The notes: generated by a model from the sequence alone, not told the origin. A stretch of DNA of 64,000 bases from Polytrichum commune (GCA_950295325.1 OX485804.1:2044001-2108000); one strand, 5' to 3'; shown: positions 48,888-60,310, counted from the first letter of the stretch. Translations and numbers: made by a program.

Positions 48888-49600
48888 GCGTAAGCATGAA
48901 AAAGTGGATCAAGATAGTGCTCTAGTATACTAAAACCATAATCTTTTTGGTCAAAGGCTTAAAAGTAGTAGCAAAGTGTTGTTTAAATTGGATAATTTTA
49001 TTCATGATGACCTTTGTTGTTATGTTAAATACTCAAATGTAGAATATCCAGTTGAGATCTTCAATTAAAAGTATAATCATTATAAGTGATGTTCAAAAGC
49101 AGGTGATTGAATCTGGTTTTGAACGTAGATTTCATGACCTCATATATTTTCAAGTTGGATGTTTTCTACATTCCTTGAATTCAATATCCACTTGAGGGCA
49201 TCATCACAAAAATTGTAGAAAACCATCAAAATAATGTAATTTTATCATATTGTAAACAAATCTAAGACAATTGCTTGTTCAATATGACCTACTTGCACAC
49301 CACTTCCACCGTCTTCTGAAATTTGTTTTTTAAGAGTCTTTGAGTTTTTTTCTTCGCAAAATTCAAGATTAGTGTATATTTTTTAATCACTTTCACTTAA
49401 TATTAGGCAGAGATCAGGAGTTGCCCACTTTATTGTGCTTGCATCCAATAGGTTATTTGTATGTGAATGCAACTTCTTCATCCAATGCGTTATTTGTTTT
49501 TCATGTATGGTTGATAAGGCAAGTTGTATGGGTGTCTCTTGTCTTATAAAGACATCATTGAGGTTTATGCGATTTGCATTAAGATTCACTTGACTATTGA
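48888..49600 (-). repeat. Dispersed repeat family R2, copy 2
   Basis: Aligns with 18720-19345 on the same strand. The minus-strand frame 49589-49383 reads MNLNANRINLNDVFIRQETP, then STIKWATPDLCLILSESD and a stop where copy 1 continues. Shared peptide blocks in both copies show that this frame was once coding. The copies have frameshifts relative to each other. The family is not identified. Confidence 0.65.
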
Positions 49601-50589
49601 TACATTAAATTTCAAACCTGTGTATTGAATATTTTGTTGGTGCAATAAACATTTAAGTCCCATATGTATATCTATTCATTTGTGCATTTGTTTGGATCCT
49701 AAGCTCTTCCAAAATATGATAGTTGAACTCATAAGAGTCTAGCTTTGAGTCCTTAGTTTGGAAGATGACTCAAAAAATCTAATTATAGTCTTACAAGACT
49801 AGTAAGATAATGAATTGAACATGTTACCATCATATTACACAAATGTGTCAACCTACATATTATCATCTATAATTATTGACTTATACATTGCAGATGATCG
49901 TGAATACAAATTTTCTAGGGCAATTCATGTCACTTGTAAAAAACTTAACTTGCATTAAGAAAAATGATTGTATTAATAAAATCAATGTTTTCATAGAGTT
50001 AAGAAAAACACAGTAATGGGGCCCTACTCCATGGAGCTTAAAAATCCCAAACATGAACAAGCTCATGAAATAGCATTCCTTGGTGTTGAACTGACCTTAA
50101 GATACCTCACCATACAAGTGTAATTGATTGAAATTATGTACAGATGTAAAGAGAGATGACACCAACCTATGGGAGATGTAGAGCATAATTGCATATGAAC
50201 ATAATTCTCATCCATCTATCCTAAAAGTCCCATCCAAGTTTGTGCCTAATTTAATCATATCATGTTCCACTAGACTAAATCGGGTCTTTCATACTACTTC
50301 TAGTATTAATTTCCTATAGAAAATTTTAATGTAGAGTATGTAGAATATTCACGTTTTCATTCAATACTTTAAAACTTAAAGTCACATGCAAGCAACCATT
50401 CTGTACAACTACAACCTTAATTTAGCACATGCTAACTACAAATTATCACACTAATTCTTCACTAAGTGCAAATGTAGTCTATTCACAACCAATGCATAAA
50501 AGAAAGAAAAGAAAAAAATAAGAATGTTGGTGTATATTGATGTGAATATGAGCCCGTTGACTTTATCATGTTCAGGAGTCCCCTTGATA
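49601..50589. other. Unassigned AT-rich stretch
   Basis: Nothing recognisable beyond low-complexity AT-rich DNA. Confidence 0.4.
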
Positions 50590-50885
50590 CATTGTAGGGT
50601 TTACTGCCTACTTTGCAATAGGTGGATAATCAATGCAAAAATATACATAAACACAATTGGGTGCAAATCTAATAGCAATTGGACCAAATAAAAATGCTGC
50701 AAATGTTCCCCACAAATGTGTCCCACCCAAAAATGTATCCATGAGAAGGTAGGATTTTGGCCAATGGATGAACTTGTCCATCATCCATGACAATATTTGT
50801 TCATTTATTCATAAGGAGTGTCATCCAAAAAGTTACCATAGTGACATAAAGTATCATGTGACACTAAATATCATATTTAGTGTAC
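50590..50885 (+). repeat. Dispersed repeat family R3, copy 2
   Basis: Shares TTTTGGCCAATGGATGAAC, CATCATCCATGACA and GTGTCATCCAAAAAGTTACC with the inverse of 62745-62900, and its right part with window bases 1-85. The 50590-50700 part has no partner in this window. The edges are not defined. Confidence 0.65.
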
Positions 50886-51717
50886 GAGGCCTTACACCAT
50901 CTTCAATACTTAAGAAGATAAATTAAATGCCAAAGTGAACCCTTTAATATATAGGTGACCGCATGGGTAACAATAATCAACATCATTAATGTTATTAAAG
51001 AACCTACCGGTGTAGTTTAAATTTTTAAATATCAATCAAATGTTGATATTTAGTGGATATCCCCAAGGTAAAGGAATCTTTGTATACCTGGATTATTATT
51101 TAGGGCAATGTCATTTTATATCATATTACTACTAGGGCATTTCGCCTGGGTCTGAGCATTTTTGCATTGTATATAGACCTGAATGATATTGAAAACAAAA
51201 AATAAACCTTGAATAATAAAAATCTAGAGAGAAAGACTCGAAGAAGCCTATGAGCATTTTGAGAGCCCCTAGGTTCTCTTAGAATCCAGAACATAGTATT
51301 CATGAAAATGTTACATTCGCATGTGATGTTTCGTTTTTCAAGGCTGACTTAGTTTCTAGTCATGTGGAGTGCACTTCATTTTGGAAAAAATTGCATTTTG
51401 AGACTAATTTTGTATGGACACCTATGATACTAAGTTCATAGAGTGAAGAATTTTTTTTTATACTATGAATATCATGTTTTGATTGCTATCTAGAGTGTTT
51501 TCCTGACAATGAAAAACATAACATTCATGATATAAAATATGTCTTCCCTTATTATCACTTGCACATGCTACTAGCATTAATGTAAATACATCTAGATTTA
51601 GTTGGCAAAAGCTGCCTCCAAAGACCAATTCAAGCTGGCCTTCCTTGTATTCAAGAAAAAACGGTATTTGTGATATTTTTGCATGCCATGTGACGTTTTC
51701 ACAAACATCATGTTCCA

Positions 51718-51950
51718 AATGCAAACCCTACCAAGAATGGACAAGGGAGTCATTGAGGACTATCTGCATATGACAATAATGGATATTGTGAATTGGATGA
51801 AACTAACACATCTATTGTCAATTTTTTCTCTAAACCTTAGGGCCCCCTTTTGTACATGTAGTTTGACTTTAAAAATGAATATCCTTTTTGAATGTACACA
51901 AAAGAGAGAATTAATACCTCTCCCTTATATACCATGTACGCTATATCCCT
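51718..51950 (+). repeat. Direct duplication, left copy
   Basis: Matches 52408-52640 over about 230 bp, including AAGAATGGACAAGG, ACACATCTATTGTCA, TTTTTTCTCTAAACCTTAGG and GAATGTACACA. The copies are about 690 bp apart and diverged by perhaps a fifth. It could be a segmental duplication or paired terminal repeats of a decayed element. No primer-binding or polypurine signature was found between them. Confidence 0.7.
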
Positions 51951-52184
51951 TCTTACACTCATATTAGTGAATGATATCTAAGTAAAAATGGAATAACTCC
52001 AAGTCCACAATTATAACATGTTGAATTCTATGATAGAATTGCATAGTTGATAATGATAATAACATAGTACTTGTTTTGATTCTATTTTCAATATTCAACA
52101 TTTTTTGGTATAGATTTAGCAACCAAAAATAAATATTTGATTTTCTTCATCATATTTTATTAGCATAATATTCAAATTATCACT

Positions 52185-52300
52185 AAGGATTCACATATCT
52201 CCCACAAAACTTAGGTATATCATAAGTGTATCGATAGATCCACCCATAAAATTGAAGCAACCAAAAAGTGCAGATTTTGAATTTATGTCTTTCTTTACTT
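52185..52300 (+). repeat. Dispersed repeat R4, copy 1
   Basis: Resembles 58255-58370: CACATATCTCCCA versus CACATCTCCCATGG, a shared GATCCNCCCATA block and CAAAAAGTSNANATTTTGAA. It lies between the two halves of the 51.7/52.4 kb duplication. Confidence 0.55.
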
Positions 52301-52407
52301 AAATATAGGTTTGCAGGTGGTATGAAGAGTGTACCCCCGCCTTCCAAAAGATGTAAGTCAACGATATGTGCACCAAGAGACTTTGAGTCCCAAAACCCAA
52401 ATGCAAA

Positions 52408-52640
52408 ATTTAACAAGAATGGACAAGGTAGTTATTAGGGACTATTACCAAATGACAACAATCTATGAAAACTTAAATTGGTAGAAATCAACACATCTAT
52501 TGTCAGTTTTTTCTCTAAACCTTAGGGCCCCCTTTTGTACATCTACATTTTTTTTAACAAAAAATTAATAGCCTTTTTGAATGTACACACTAGAGAAAAA
52601 CAATTTACCCTCCCCCTTATATATATATATATATGTTAAT
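52408..52640 (+). repeat. Direct duplication, right copy
   Basis: Second copy of the 51718-51950 block. It ends in a (TA)n run at 52618-52634. Confidence 0.7.
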
Positions 52641-53785
52641 GCCTCCAAAAATACCCCTTTCTACAATCACGTTAATTTGTACATGGTATGAAGAGTCCAC
52701 CTTCAGGAATCATTCACACGTATCAATGCCCACAAAGTAATGAGCACGTTCAATGTGGCCAATGTGGAACCATGCATGGAAGCTCCGTAACTATCCTTAT
52801 TGTCTTCTATCCCCTCCTCTTTGTCACTAACGTGTTCAATACACTCATTCGCCTCAACATTTATGAACGGCAGGTGGCAACGATCATGACCTGATGACCT
52901 ACTACAGTGTGATGGTGTTGAGGTTGGATTCACAACCTTTGCATGTAATGGGATAAATTAGAAAAGTGGGAAGAGACATCACATTTTTCATCTAAAAATA
53001 AAATAAGAATCCTCAAATGGTTAGCATTCATTATTGGATAACATTATGTTGAATGATTTCAAAATCGAACAAACATGGAACAAATGGCGAACTTACATAC
53101 TCCATTGGTATTTTGTGAGAACTTTTTGAATAGGTTCCTCATCATCATCGAGGGAGATCATCTTCGCCATTGAGCCATCGGTATGAGGTGAGGATATAAA
53201 AATATATGATGATGGCAAGATGACATCAAATATGGCATAGTCTCTCTCAAATGGGATGAAACAACACTACTAAACCAACAAGCATGAATAAATGCATGTG
53301 CAATCCACATAAACATAGAGATTACATTCAATGTTTGAAATTCACTTTAACAAAATCGCATGTAGATGCATAAGCATCAATAAATGATGCCAATTTAGTT
53401 AATGCCTCTATCTAGAATTGCAAAGACTTTGTTTTTAATTTTTAATTTTCTTATCTACCTTTCCATGACACGTTTACTTTCATAATTTGCATTTGTGCAG
53501 TAGTGCAATTGAAAAAGTTCGGTAGCTCTACTAGAAAACTCTCTCTACTACCCATGTTAGCTACCCCTTCTAGTCTACATTATCATAATACCTACACATT
53601 ATGAAACACCATGTTACTAGTGATACTATTTTTGAAGGTTACACTAATACTGCCCACCCCCTAATATTGGTCGAAACTCATAGATGTACTACCTTATGAT
53701 ATGGCCTACTTACAACCATATCTTTGTGCTGGTTATATGATATATCTGTTAATTTATCCCCTCTTATACTAGCAACGTTGTGAGG

Positions 53786-54440
53786 GCCATTTGTAAACCA
53801 TTTGAGAAAAATGACAACAAATTATGAGAGAAACTTGAATATACCTAAATGTTGATATTAGTCACCTTGACATTGTGGTGACGAATTTCAAATTGTTTGA
53901 GATTTGTCAAAATTGTTTTGAAAACCCTAAGAAGCATTGCCAAGGTCATTTGTAAATCGTTTGAGAAAAACAAAGGAAATTGTGAGAGAAACTTGAAGGT
54001 ACCCAAATTATGATGTTGGGCACCTCGGCACTGAGGTGACTAATTTCAATTTTTTGGACATTTATCAAAATCGATTTGAAAGCCCTTGGAAGTGTTGCCA
54101 GGGCCATTTGTACAAAAACAAAAGAAATTTTAAGAGAACTTGAAGGTACCCAAAATTTGAAATTAGTCACCTTGGCATTGAGGTGCCCAATTCAAAAATT
54201 TCAAAAAAAATTTAAAATCGTTTTGAAAGCCCTAGGAGGCCTTCCCAAGGCCATTCGTAAAGCATTTCAGTAAAATAACAAAAATTGTGAAAGAAACTTG
54301 AAGGTATTCAAATTTTGAAATTAGTCACCTCGGTGCCGAGGTGACTAATTTTGAATTTTGGAGGTTTGTCAAGATCATTTTCAAAGTTGTAGGAAGAGCT
54401 GCCAAGGCCATTTATAAACCATTGGAGAAAAGTTCAGGAA
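53786..54440. repeat. Tandem array B, 158-bp unit with internal palindrome
   Basis: Units begin at about 53786, 53945, 54103, 54250 and 54407 with GCCATTTGTAAACCATTT-like starts, giving periods of 159, 158, 147 and 157 bp. Each unit contains an interrupted palindrome around TCACCTCGG...CCGAGGTGA. In the fourth unit (54320-54349) the arms are 14 bp and perfect with a 2-base centre, and in the others they are mutated. Unit length is not a multiple of three, so the short frames seen are not one repeated protein. Confidence 0.88.
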
Positions 54441-54889
54441 TTTGTGACCAAAATAAATTTCCATTTTATTTCATTCAAAGACATATATCATATCTTGGAA
54501 ATTGTTTTGGGTCCATTTGTAAAGCTCCTCACTATATCAATGGGCGTTTCCCTTATATTATGTATTTCGATCCCATTCAACATATTTAATTTCTGATCAT
54601 TCCCTACATCTTGCCTTCTAGATTTCATGACTTTTCTTTTTCTTTTCTTTTTTAATGCAAAACGTTCAATATCTGCCTCAATTTCTTATTGTGATGACAA
54701 GTACTTGTGCCGAATCAGTTAGTGCCACACATCCAAGTTGCTTTAATTCCCCTAAAATTAGACACGCTAAGTATATTTCATGTTTTTCTTGTTCCAAATT
54801 TCAAAGCCATGTCCTTAAATAGTCCCAAAATCATGAAAAAAGATCTCCAATCTCCAATTACCGAGTATAGTGTTATTTATTATACATGA

Positions 54890-55800
54890 AATTAGATCAA
54901 ACCTTTTGGAAGTAACCGTAACAAACTTGTCGACCTTAGCCCAACTTTGCAACGCAACAAACACTATTTCAACTATGACGTAGATCATTAAGTTTTCACA
55001 CGCCGGATGACAAGATCACTTCTCTTAATCAGACACCTCACGGGTAGGTCACTTAGTGCATTTTAAAAACGACGTGCGGCATAATATAGAGAGGATTAAA
55101 ATCATTTGAAATAAAAATTATAAAGGAATTCCAAATAATGAAGGGGCCATTAAATGTAGACAATCCCATTATAAGTAAGTTAGATGGACATAAAATGTGG
55201 GCCATTATTTTTTTGTAAAATTAATATAGGGGCTGAAGATAAGGATCCTAGAAGGTATGTTTAGTATGTTTGCTATGGTCTCCTATGTGTTTTCTTCATA
55301 ACTTTGTTTGCAATGATATTACTGTTTGCACCCTTCTTTGTTTCCATGGTTTCCCTTAACACTCGTCAATGCGTTAGGAAGTAGATTAGCTTTTATTACT
55401 TAAAAGGAATATAGAGTACAAAAAATTGCAGTGACTTGGACAATATAAGTAATGGAAGGGTGCAAACAAATGGGCCATTTTTTAAATTTAAGTAATTATA
55501 GGGAGGCTTTAATTCAGCCCTTGAAGGTAAATAGCCCCAAAACAAAAAAACCCCAGCCGCACGTGGTGCACAAAAATGCCTTAGAGTGACCTACCCGTGA
55601 GACACCTACAATTGAATGGCATGTGGTATTGGTGTGACTCCAATAACGTGTACCAAAAGACGCATTTAAAAGAGATTAAATTGGGCGCTCGAAATATTAC
55701 AACCATTTCAAGCTGAATAGTCGACATGATTTGGAACCCAATCGGAAAGGGGGGGGGACTATATGACCATTCAATGCGCATGAGAATCTCCACTTTGAGA
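54890..55800 (-). repeat. Dispersed repeat family R1, copy 4, split by an insertion
   Basis: CACTTCTCTTAATCAGACAC on the left and ACGCATTTAAAAGAGATTAA and TGAATAGTCGACATGATTTG on the right align with the R1 copy at 41105-41465. They are separated here by the 561-bp element at 55039-55599. Without that element the spacing fits the other copy. Confidence 0.6.
55039..55599. mobile_element. Non-autonomous DNA element with 8-bp TSD
   Basis: AGACACCT at 55031-55038 and 55600-55607 is an exact 8-bp duplication. The ends are inverted repeats of about 45 bp. The left is CACGGGTAGGTCACTTAGTG and the right, inverted, is CACGGGTAGGTCACTCTAAG, both continuing into a GTGCGGC block. Its insertion into R1 copy 4 gives an empty-site comparison with 41171-41191. 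The TSD length suits hAT-type transposition. No transposase is encoded. Confidence 0.88.
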
Positions 55801-57182
55801 ATGAATGAAACATTCATATGAGCTCCAAAAATGAGGAGGAAAGTGGCTATGGCCTCGAATTGGATAACTTTATCATTTCATACTAAGCACGCGTTTCATT
55901 CTTCTACAAGATGCGGGCTAGGGATAAAGAAGGCAACCGTTTAAGAAGCTGAAGCCCAAGGGAAGCTTGGGGTTGCAGTGGTAACAAGATCGCCCTAGCT
56001 ACTACCAATTACAAGGAGGCAGGCCTAAATAGGGCATTACGTTACACTTGGCCTTTGAATCCATAAATTCGGATTGGCAGTGGAGTTAAGGAAATCTGAG
56101 CCCTAGACCGGGGGGGAGGGGGGGCGGCCCTTATGTTTGTCTGCAGTGAGCTCCTCCCCTTTGTCTCGTTCCAAAATCAAAACCAAACAATGAAGCGTAT
56201 CTTACTCCAAATCTATGGGAATCATGAGCCCCCCACCTCCAACAACTCATCCAACTCCCACCCCCAATTTTTCATTCATCTACGGTAAATGCCCGTCATT
56301 TTGAAGTCTTCCATATTGAAGCAACTTAATGTATGCAAGGTGCTAGATGTCATCCATCCCCACTCACCATCCAACATTTGTAGGGTTCATTCACTCTTCT
56401 TTCTTCTTCTTTTTCTTTCCTTGTCAATATGTTAATTATCATATGAGCTTGGGAAGTGGCATCCCAATTGCAAGTTGGGAATCCGATCCCAAGTTCAATC
56501 AAATCCATGGAAGAGTTCAATGGAATATGTTTTAGTGTTGAGGTGTACATAACATTACTATGCCTTCCCCCTTGCACCCTTATCAAAGGGGGAGGGGTAG
56601 GTCCTACATTGAAAAATATGGGGTAGTATTCCCGACCCCAAATCCCAACCTAGTGTAGTTGGCAGTGACATAGATCTAACCATGTGGTGTAGAGCTCCAC
56701 ATGAGGCCCCGACAGGTTGGCAACTGCCCCATGCAAGGATCTCAAAAAATTTAGAAAAAAATATCATCTATTTAATATGCCGGTAGGTCAAGCTCGGGTG
56801 TTGGCAAGATGTCAGTGTAGTATTGCAAAATGAACAATACGTAGGCGGAATATTGTTCATTTTATAAGGATGGCTCAATATGATTAAAGGGCATTATCTT
56901 TGCCAAATCCTTGGCCCCATGGTGCAGTGGCATGTTGCTGAGTAATCTTGTGTATGTCGAAGTTTCTTTTGTAGATAATGTTTGAGATTTGTATGGAAAA
57001 AGTAATCCTCGTAAGCTTGATTTTGCAAAGGTTGGGATGCACACATATGCTTCCTAAAGGAAATGGGATGACCTCAAGTTAAGATGTATTATAAAGTGTG
57101 ATATGAAAATGGACTTTGCAAATGATGTACAGAAGAAAGTCACTAGGGATTCATTTTATAATACAAGCAACTTGTAGTTTAC
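55801..57182. other. Unassigned stretch with tRNA-like A-box near 56913
   Basis: No gene is recognised. TGGTGCAGTGG near 56920-56930 is a good pol III A-box and is followed about 30 bases on by a poor B-box-like TATGTCGAAGTTT. It may be a worn SINE head. G-tracts occur near 55749 and 56111. Confidence 0.35.
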
Positions 57183-57184
57183 CT

Positions 57185-57291
57185 CATAACATTATTCAGA
57201 TTCTCAAGTTTGTTTTGTGAGACTAACATTATTTCACATAGTATTCCCAGATATTCTCCACATTCAGACTGTGTATTTGAATAATGTTATG
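57185..57291. mobile_element. MITE, CATAACATTATT family, short copy
   Basis: Begins CATAACATTATTCAGATTCT and ends TTTGAATAATGTTATG, with matching CT flanks (57183-57184 and 57292-57293). It is 107 bp. The interior TGAGACTAACATTATTTCA resembles the 59016-59172 copy. Confidence 0.8.
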
Positions 57292-57293
57292 CT

Positions 57294-58254
57294 TTGCCAT
57301 TCCTACAAGTCGCATTAAAAACTCAATCATGTACTTTAAATGAATAAGATAGTATAATTTTTTGACTTAAAGAAAAAATTTCTAGCCCGGTAAGAAATTG
57401 AAAGGATTTCATTATTATAAATAACCTCATTTCCTCCTACATAACTACTCTTAAAATCCAGGATGGGTCAAGGCCTACCAAAGAGATATTTTCAACAATA
57501 AATATCAGGTGAGATTAAGATTTCAGCAGACAGAGAACTCAGAACTCCTGATTCTTATAAGTAAAAAAAATGATACTGTTCATCAAAATTGTATTTCTTA
57601 ACATATTATATGAATAATAACAATAATAATAATAATTCCAAGCTCTCAAGGATCACAGCTTCTCCACTACTGCCACCACGGGGAGTAGAGGAATAACCAA
57701 CACAACCACAGCCTAGTGCACTTTGATTTCTCTCTCTAAACCAGCTAGCATAAATTTGAAGGGACCAAAAGAGGTTTTAGGAATCTCTACTTTGACGTAG
57801 CAATATAAAGGGCAATCTATCCCAATGAAATCTCTTTTCAATGCTAGAAAATACTCTCTTCATGACACTTCGACATGCTTTGTAATATAACCTTTTGCAT
57901 GGTTACTTTGTTGATTTTAACACGCGTTGAGCACAATAAGGCTTCAATATCAATTGCTACCGTGTGCATCTCAATTCTCTCTCTAAATTAGCATTGCTAG
58001 AGATGCCCTCCATGTTTAGCCTTGAAATGTCCAAGAGGTTCTTTATGAGCTTCGTGATGTTGTGTACAAGTCTTTAAGGATATCTAGTGCTATTTAAGTT
58101 GGAGATGTTGAAAATGACCTCACCTAAATTCAACTCATCTATCAATCCCGTTCTTCCAATCATAGCATACGTATATGTCAAATGAAATATTGGGAAATAT
58201 TGGTTTATTTATTTGTGTAATTATACATTTATATCAATAATCTAACACTCCACT
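57294..58254. other. Unassigned AT-rich stretch
   Basis: No gene or element recognised. An ATA/AAT-rich run lies near 57610-57640. Confidence 0.4.
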
Positions 58255-58370
58255 AATCACCGAGGCTTTACACATCTCCCATGGAATTTAGATATATTGA
58301 AAGTGTGTTGCGGGATCCGCCCATAGACTGTAGTATACCAAAAAGTCTACATTTTGAAAATGTGTCTAAT
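58255..58370 (+). repeat. Dispersed repeat R4, copy 2
   Basis: Resembles 52185-52300 over about 110 bp on the same strand. Boundaries are not defined. Confidence 0.5.
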
Positions 58371-58699
58371 TTGACTTACATAAGAGTTTTGTGTGAATGG
58401 CCTAGACTCATATTTACCATGTATACATTATCGTTGTTATTATTTCTTGTTTGTATCAAGTTGTGTTTAAAATAGTGTGTATATCATAGGTGAAGTAATA
58501 TTTGACTCTTATACTTGTTGAGGGCTTGTATAAACGGCCAAGGTGTCATGGTGTCTATGTAAACTCATCCATTCGAAAGGTGAAAACGTTGTGAGTTGAT
58601 TCGTATCCTAGAAATTTCTTCTTTTAAAAAAATACTTCATAAATGACATCAAAAGACTTAAATTAGCCATGTGCAATGCATATGAAATCATATGGTGAA

Positions 58700-58925
58700 G
58701 AGAGGGAATTATTGTATACAAGCATACCTCCGTCCATCCATCCAACGTAAATACTTGACCCCTCATAGGTTTGTTGCCAATTTATCTTAAATGACCTCAA
58801 GTGCACTAATTTAGGGTTTTAAAAACAAATTCCATTGTCAAATCAACTTCAAAAAGTAAGCTCCGGGCTGTATATTTTTTCATGGCTGTCATGTTGGACG
58901 AATGTATACGATAATTTCCTCTCTC
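58700..58925. mobile_element. Short inverted-repeat element, family R5, copy C
   Basis: Left GAGAGGGAATTATTGTATAC and right GTATACGATAATTTCCTCTC are nearly perfect inverted ends. This is the best preserved of the three copies. The interior differs in length from copies A and B. No clear target duplication is seen. Confidence 0.7.
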
Positions 58926-59015
58926 CTCATTTGGCCCTCAATGATATAGGGAACTTGTTTTTGCTAGAGCACCTTCATCCACGATGGGTGAGTGTATGTA
59001 GACGCCATGAGCCTC

Positions 59016-59172
59016 CATAACATTATTCAAATCCATAACAGTGTTCTATGGGACTGACATTATTTCATGGAATATTCCTCACATTCAAACCAAATGCGAG
59101 AAATATCTAGGAATATTCTATGGAGTAATGTCAGTCCCATAGAACACTGTTATGAATCCAAATAATGTTATG
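59016..59172. mobile_element. Foldback MITE, CATAACATTATT family
   Basis: Begins CATAACATTATTCAAATCCA and ends with the inverse GATTC...AATAATGTTATG. The arms extend about 65 bp each (CAGTGTTCTATGGGACTGAC and its inverse). Matching TC flanks at 59014-59015 and 59173-59174 support the 2-bp duplication. Confidence 0.87.
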
Positions 59173-59197
59173 TCGTATAAAATATTGCATAGGTCAT

Positions 59198-59508
59198 AGA
59201 ACATACATCGGAGTGTTGTAAAGATTAAGATCCACACCGATGAACACGGTTTGATACTTAGGTCTCTTGGTGAGAAGAAAAGTGCTCCTGTCATGGATTT
59301 CATCTGCCATAGTTTCATGTTACATCCATTGCCATATGTCTTGTTGATACCAAGATCTTGTAGTAACCCAAGGGATAAATACATGCAAGAAAGAAGGGTT
59401 CGATTCAAGTCACAGGAATTGGACGGATTCCATCACACGTTTTCATCCGCCATCCAGGCTTTTGTGGCAGCTGCCTACAAAGAAAGGCTTCCGTGTCGGC
59501 GGATGTGA
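59198..59508 (+). CDS. Unrecognised ORF, about 100 codons, next to MITE
   Basis: The frame is open from an upstream stop near 59193 and reads HRSVVKIKIHTDEHGLILRS, then a hydrophobic centre and a basic C-terminus (DKYMQERRVRFKSQELDG, AAAYKERLPCRRM). Composition looks protein-like rather than low-complexity. There is no ATG at the very start, so it may be an exon or a gene fragment. The opposite strand is also open over part of it, which weakens the case. No family is recognised. Confidence 0.3.
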
Positions 59509-59575
59509 CAAGTGCTCACCCCTGCCATGGTCCCTGCTTATTAAAGGATGGGATGGATGAGAGCATGACGAATCT

Positions 59576-59597
59576 CATCCATCCATCCATCCATCCT
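59576..59597. repeat. (TCCA)n microsatellite
   Basis: Five tandem TCCA units. Confidence 0.9.
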
Positions 59598-60001
59598 TGG
59601 AATCCATGATGTGTCCCTTGCATTGAAGCACAAGCGGAGGCCATCATTTGTACTCCCACAAGTAGTTGTGTGGACTTATGCCAATACGGCCATTGGGCAA
59701 GGCTTTTGGCAGGCCATGTTGTTGGGATGGGGAATCCAATTTCCCCCGACCCGGTCAAAGTAACAAATCCATGGTAACTTTCATAGATTTGCCAACCCCG
59801 ACCCTTCACCGTTAATATATGCCTTGGTGGAAATTTGGGATGATAAATGAGTGATTTTTATTTCCATCTTCTATTCTTTACGTAACCATGTTTAGTTGCT
59901 AAGATGCTTTTAGTATATAGTATAGACAACATTATATTTGTAGAAGAGGTGTCACATAGGTGCTATGTAAAGACCTACTACTTATTATGTGTGGCACCCA
60001 G

Positions 60002-60310
60002 TTATGAAAAGGATATGTGTGTAGGTGGAGTATAGGTTCCAAGATGCATAATGTAAGCATCTATGTGGCTCTGAAGACCATACTTCTTAAGTTCAAGCCT
60101 AAAAATAAATTCATAGTGTGGTTTGAAATCATGAAGCCACTGCCAATTGAATGAAAATCTACCTTGCAAAAATCCTAAAACTACGCGTATCTCATCATCT
60201 ATCAAAGTGAGCGCTTCATCCCCAAGGGTTGGCAAAGGTGTGAATTCAATTTGGTTTAGAGTGTGGGGAGGATCAGAGGCATAGCTAGGCAATTGGGAGA
60301 CTATCAACAT
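60002..60310 (-). CDS. Unrecognised 102-codon ORF, divergent from the 60589 gene
   Basis: Starts MLIVSQLPSYASDPPHTLNQ and continues EFTPLPTLGDEALTLIDDEI, FSFNWQWLHDFKPHYEFIFR and LELKKYGLQSHIDAYIMHLG. The mixture of acidic, aromatic and Leu residues looks like a real globular protein segment. The ATG at 60310 faces away from the ATG at 60589, leaving a 278-bp shared upstream region. An internal GT...AG pair (about 60172 to 60110) could be an intron but the frame stays open across it. Chance, transposon remnant or a small gene are all possible. Confidence 0.35.
   Translation of the reverse strand: MLIVSQLPSYASDPPHTLNQIEFTPLPTLGDEALTLIDDEIRVVLGFLQGRFSFNWQWLHDFKPHYEFIFRLELKKYGLQSHIDAYIMHLGTYTPPTHISFS

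Noticed and set aside
56890-56950. tRNA-like sequence with a good A-box
   Set aside because: The B-box is poor and there is no tail or duplication, so it is noted only as a possible worn SINE head.
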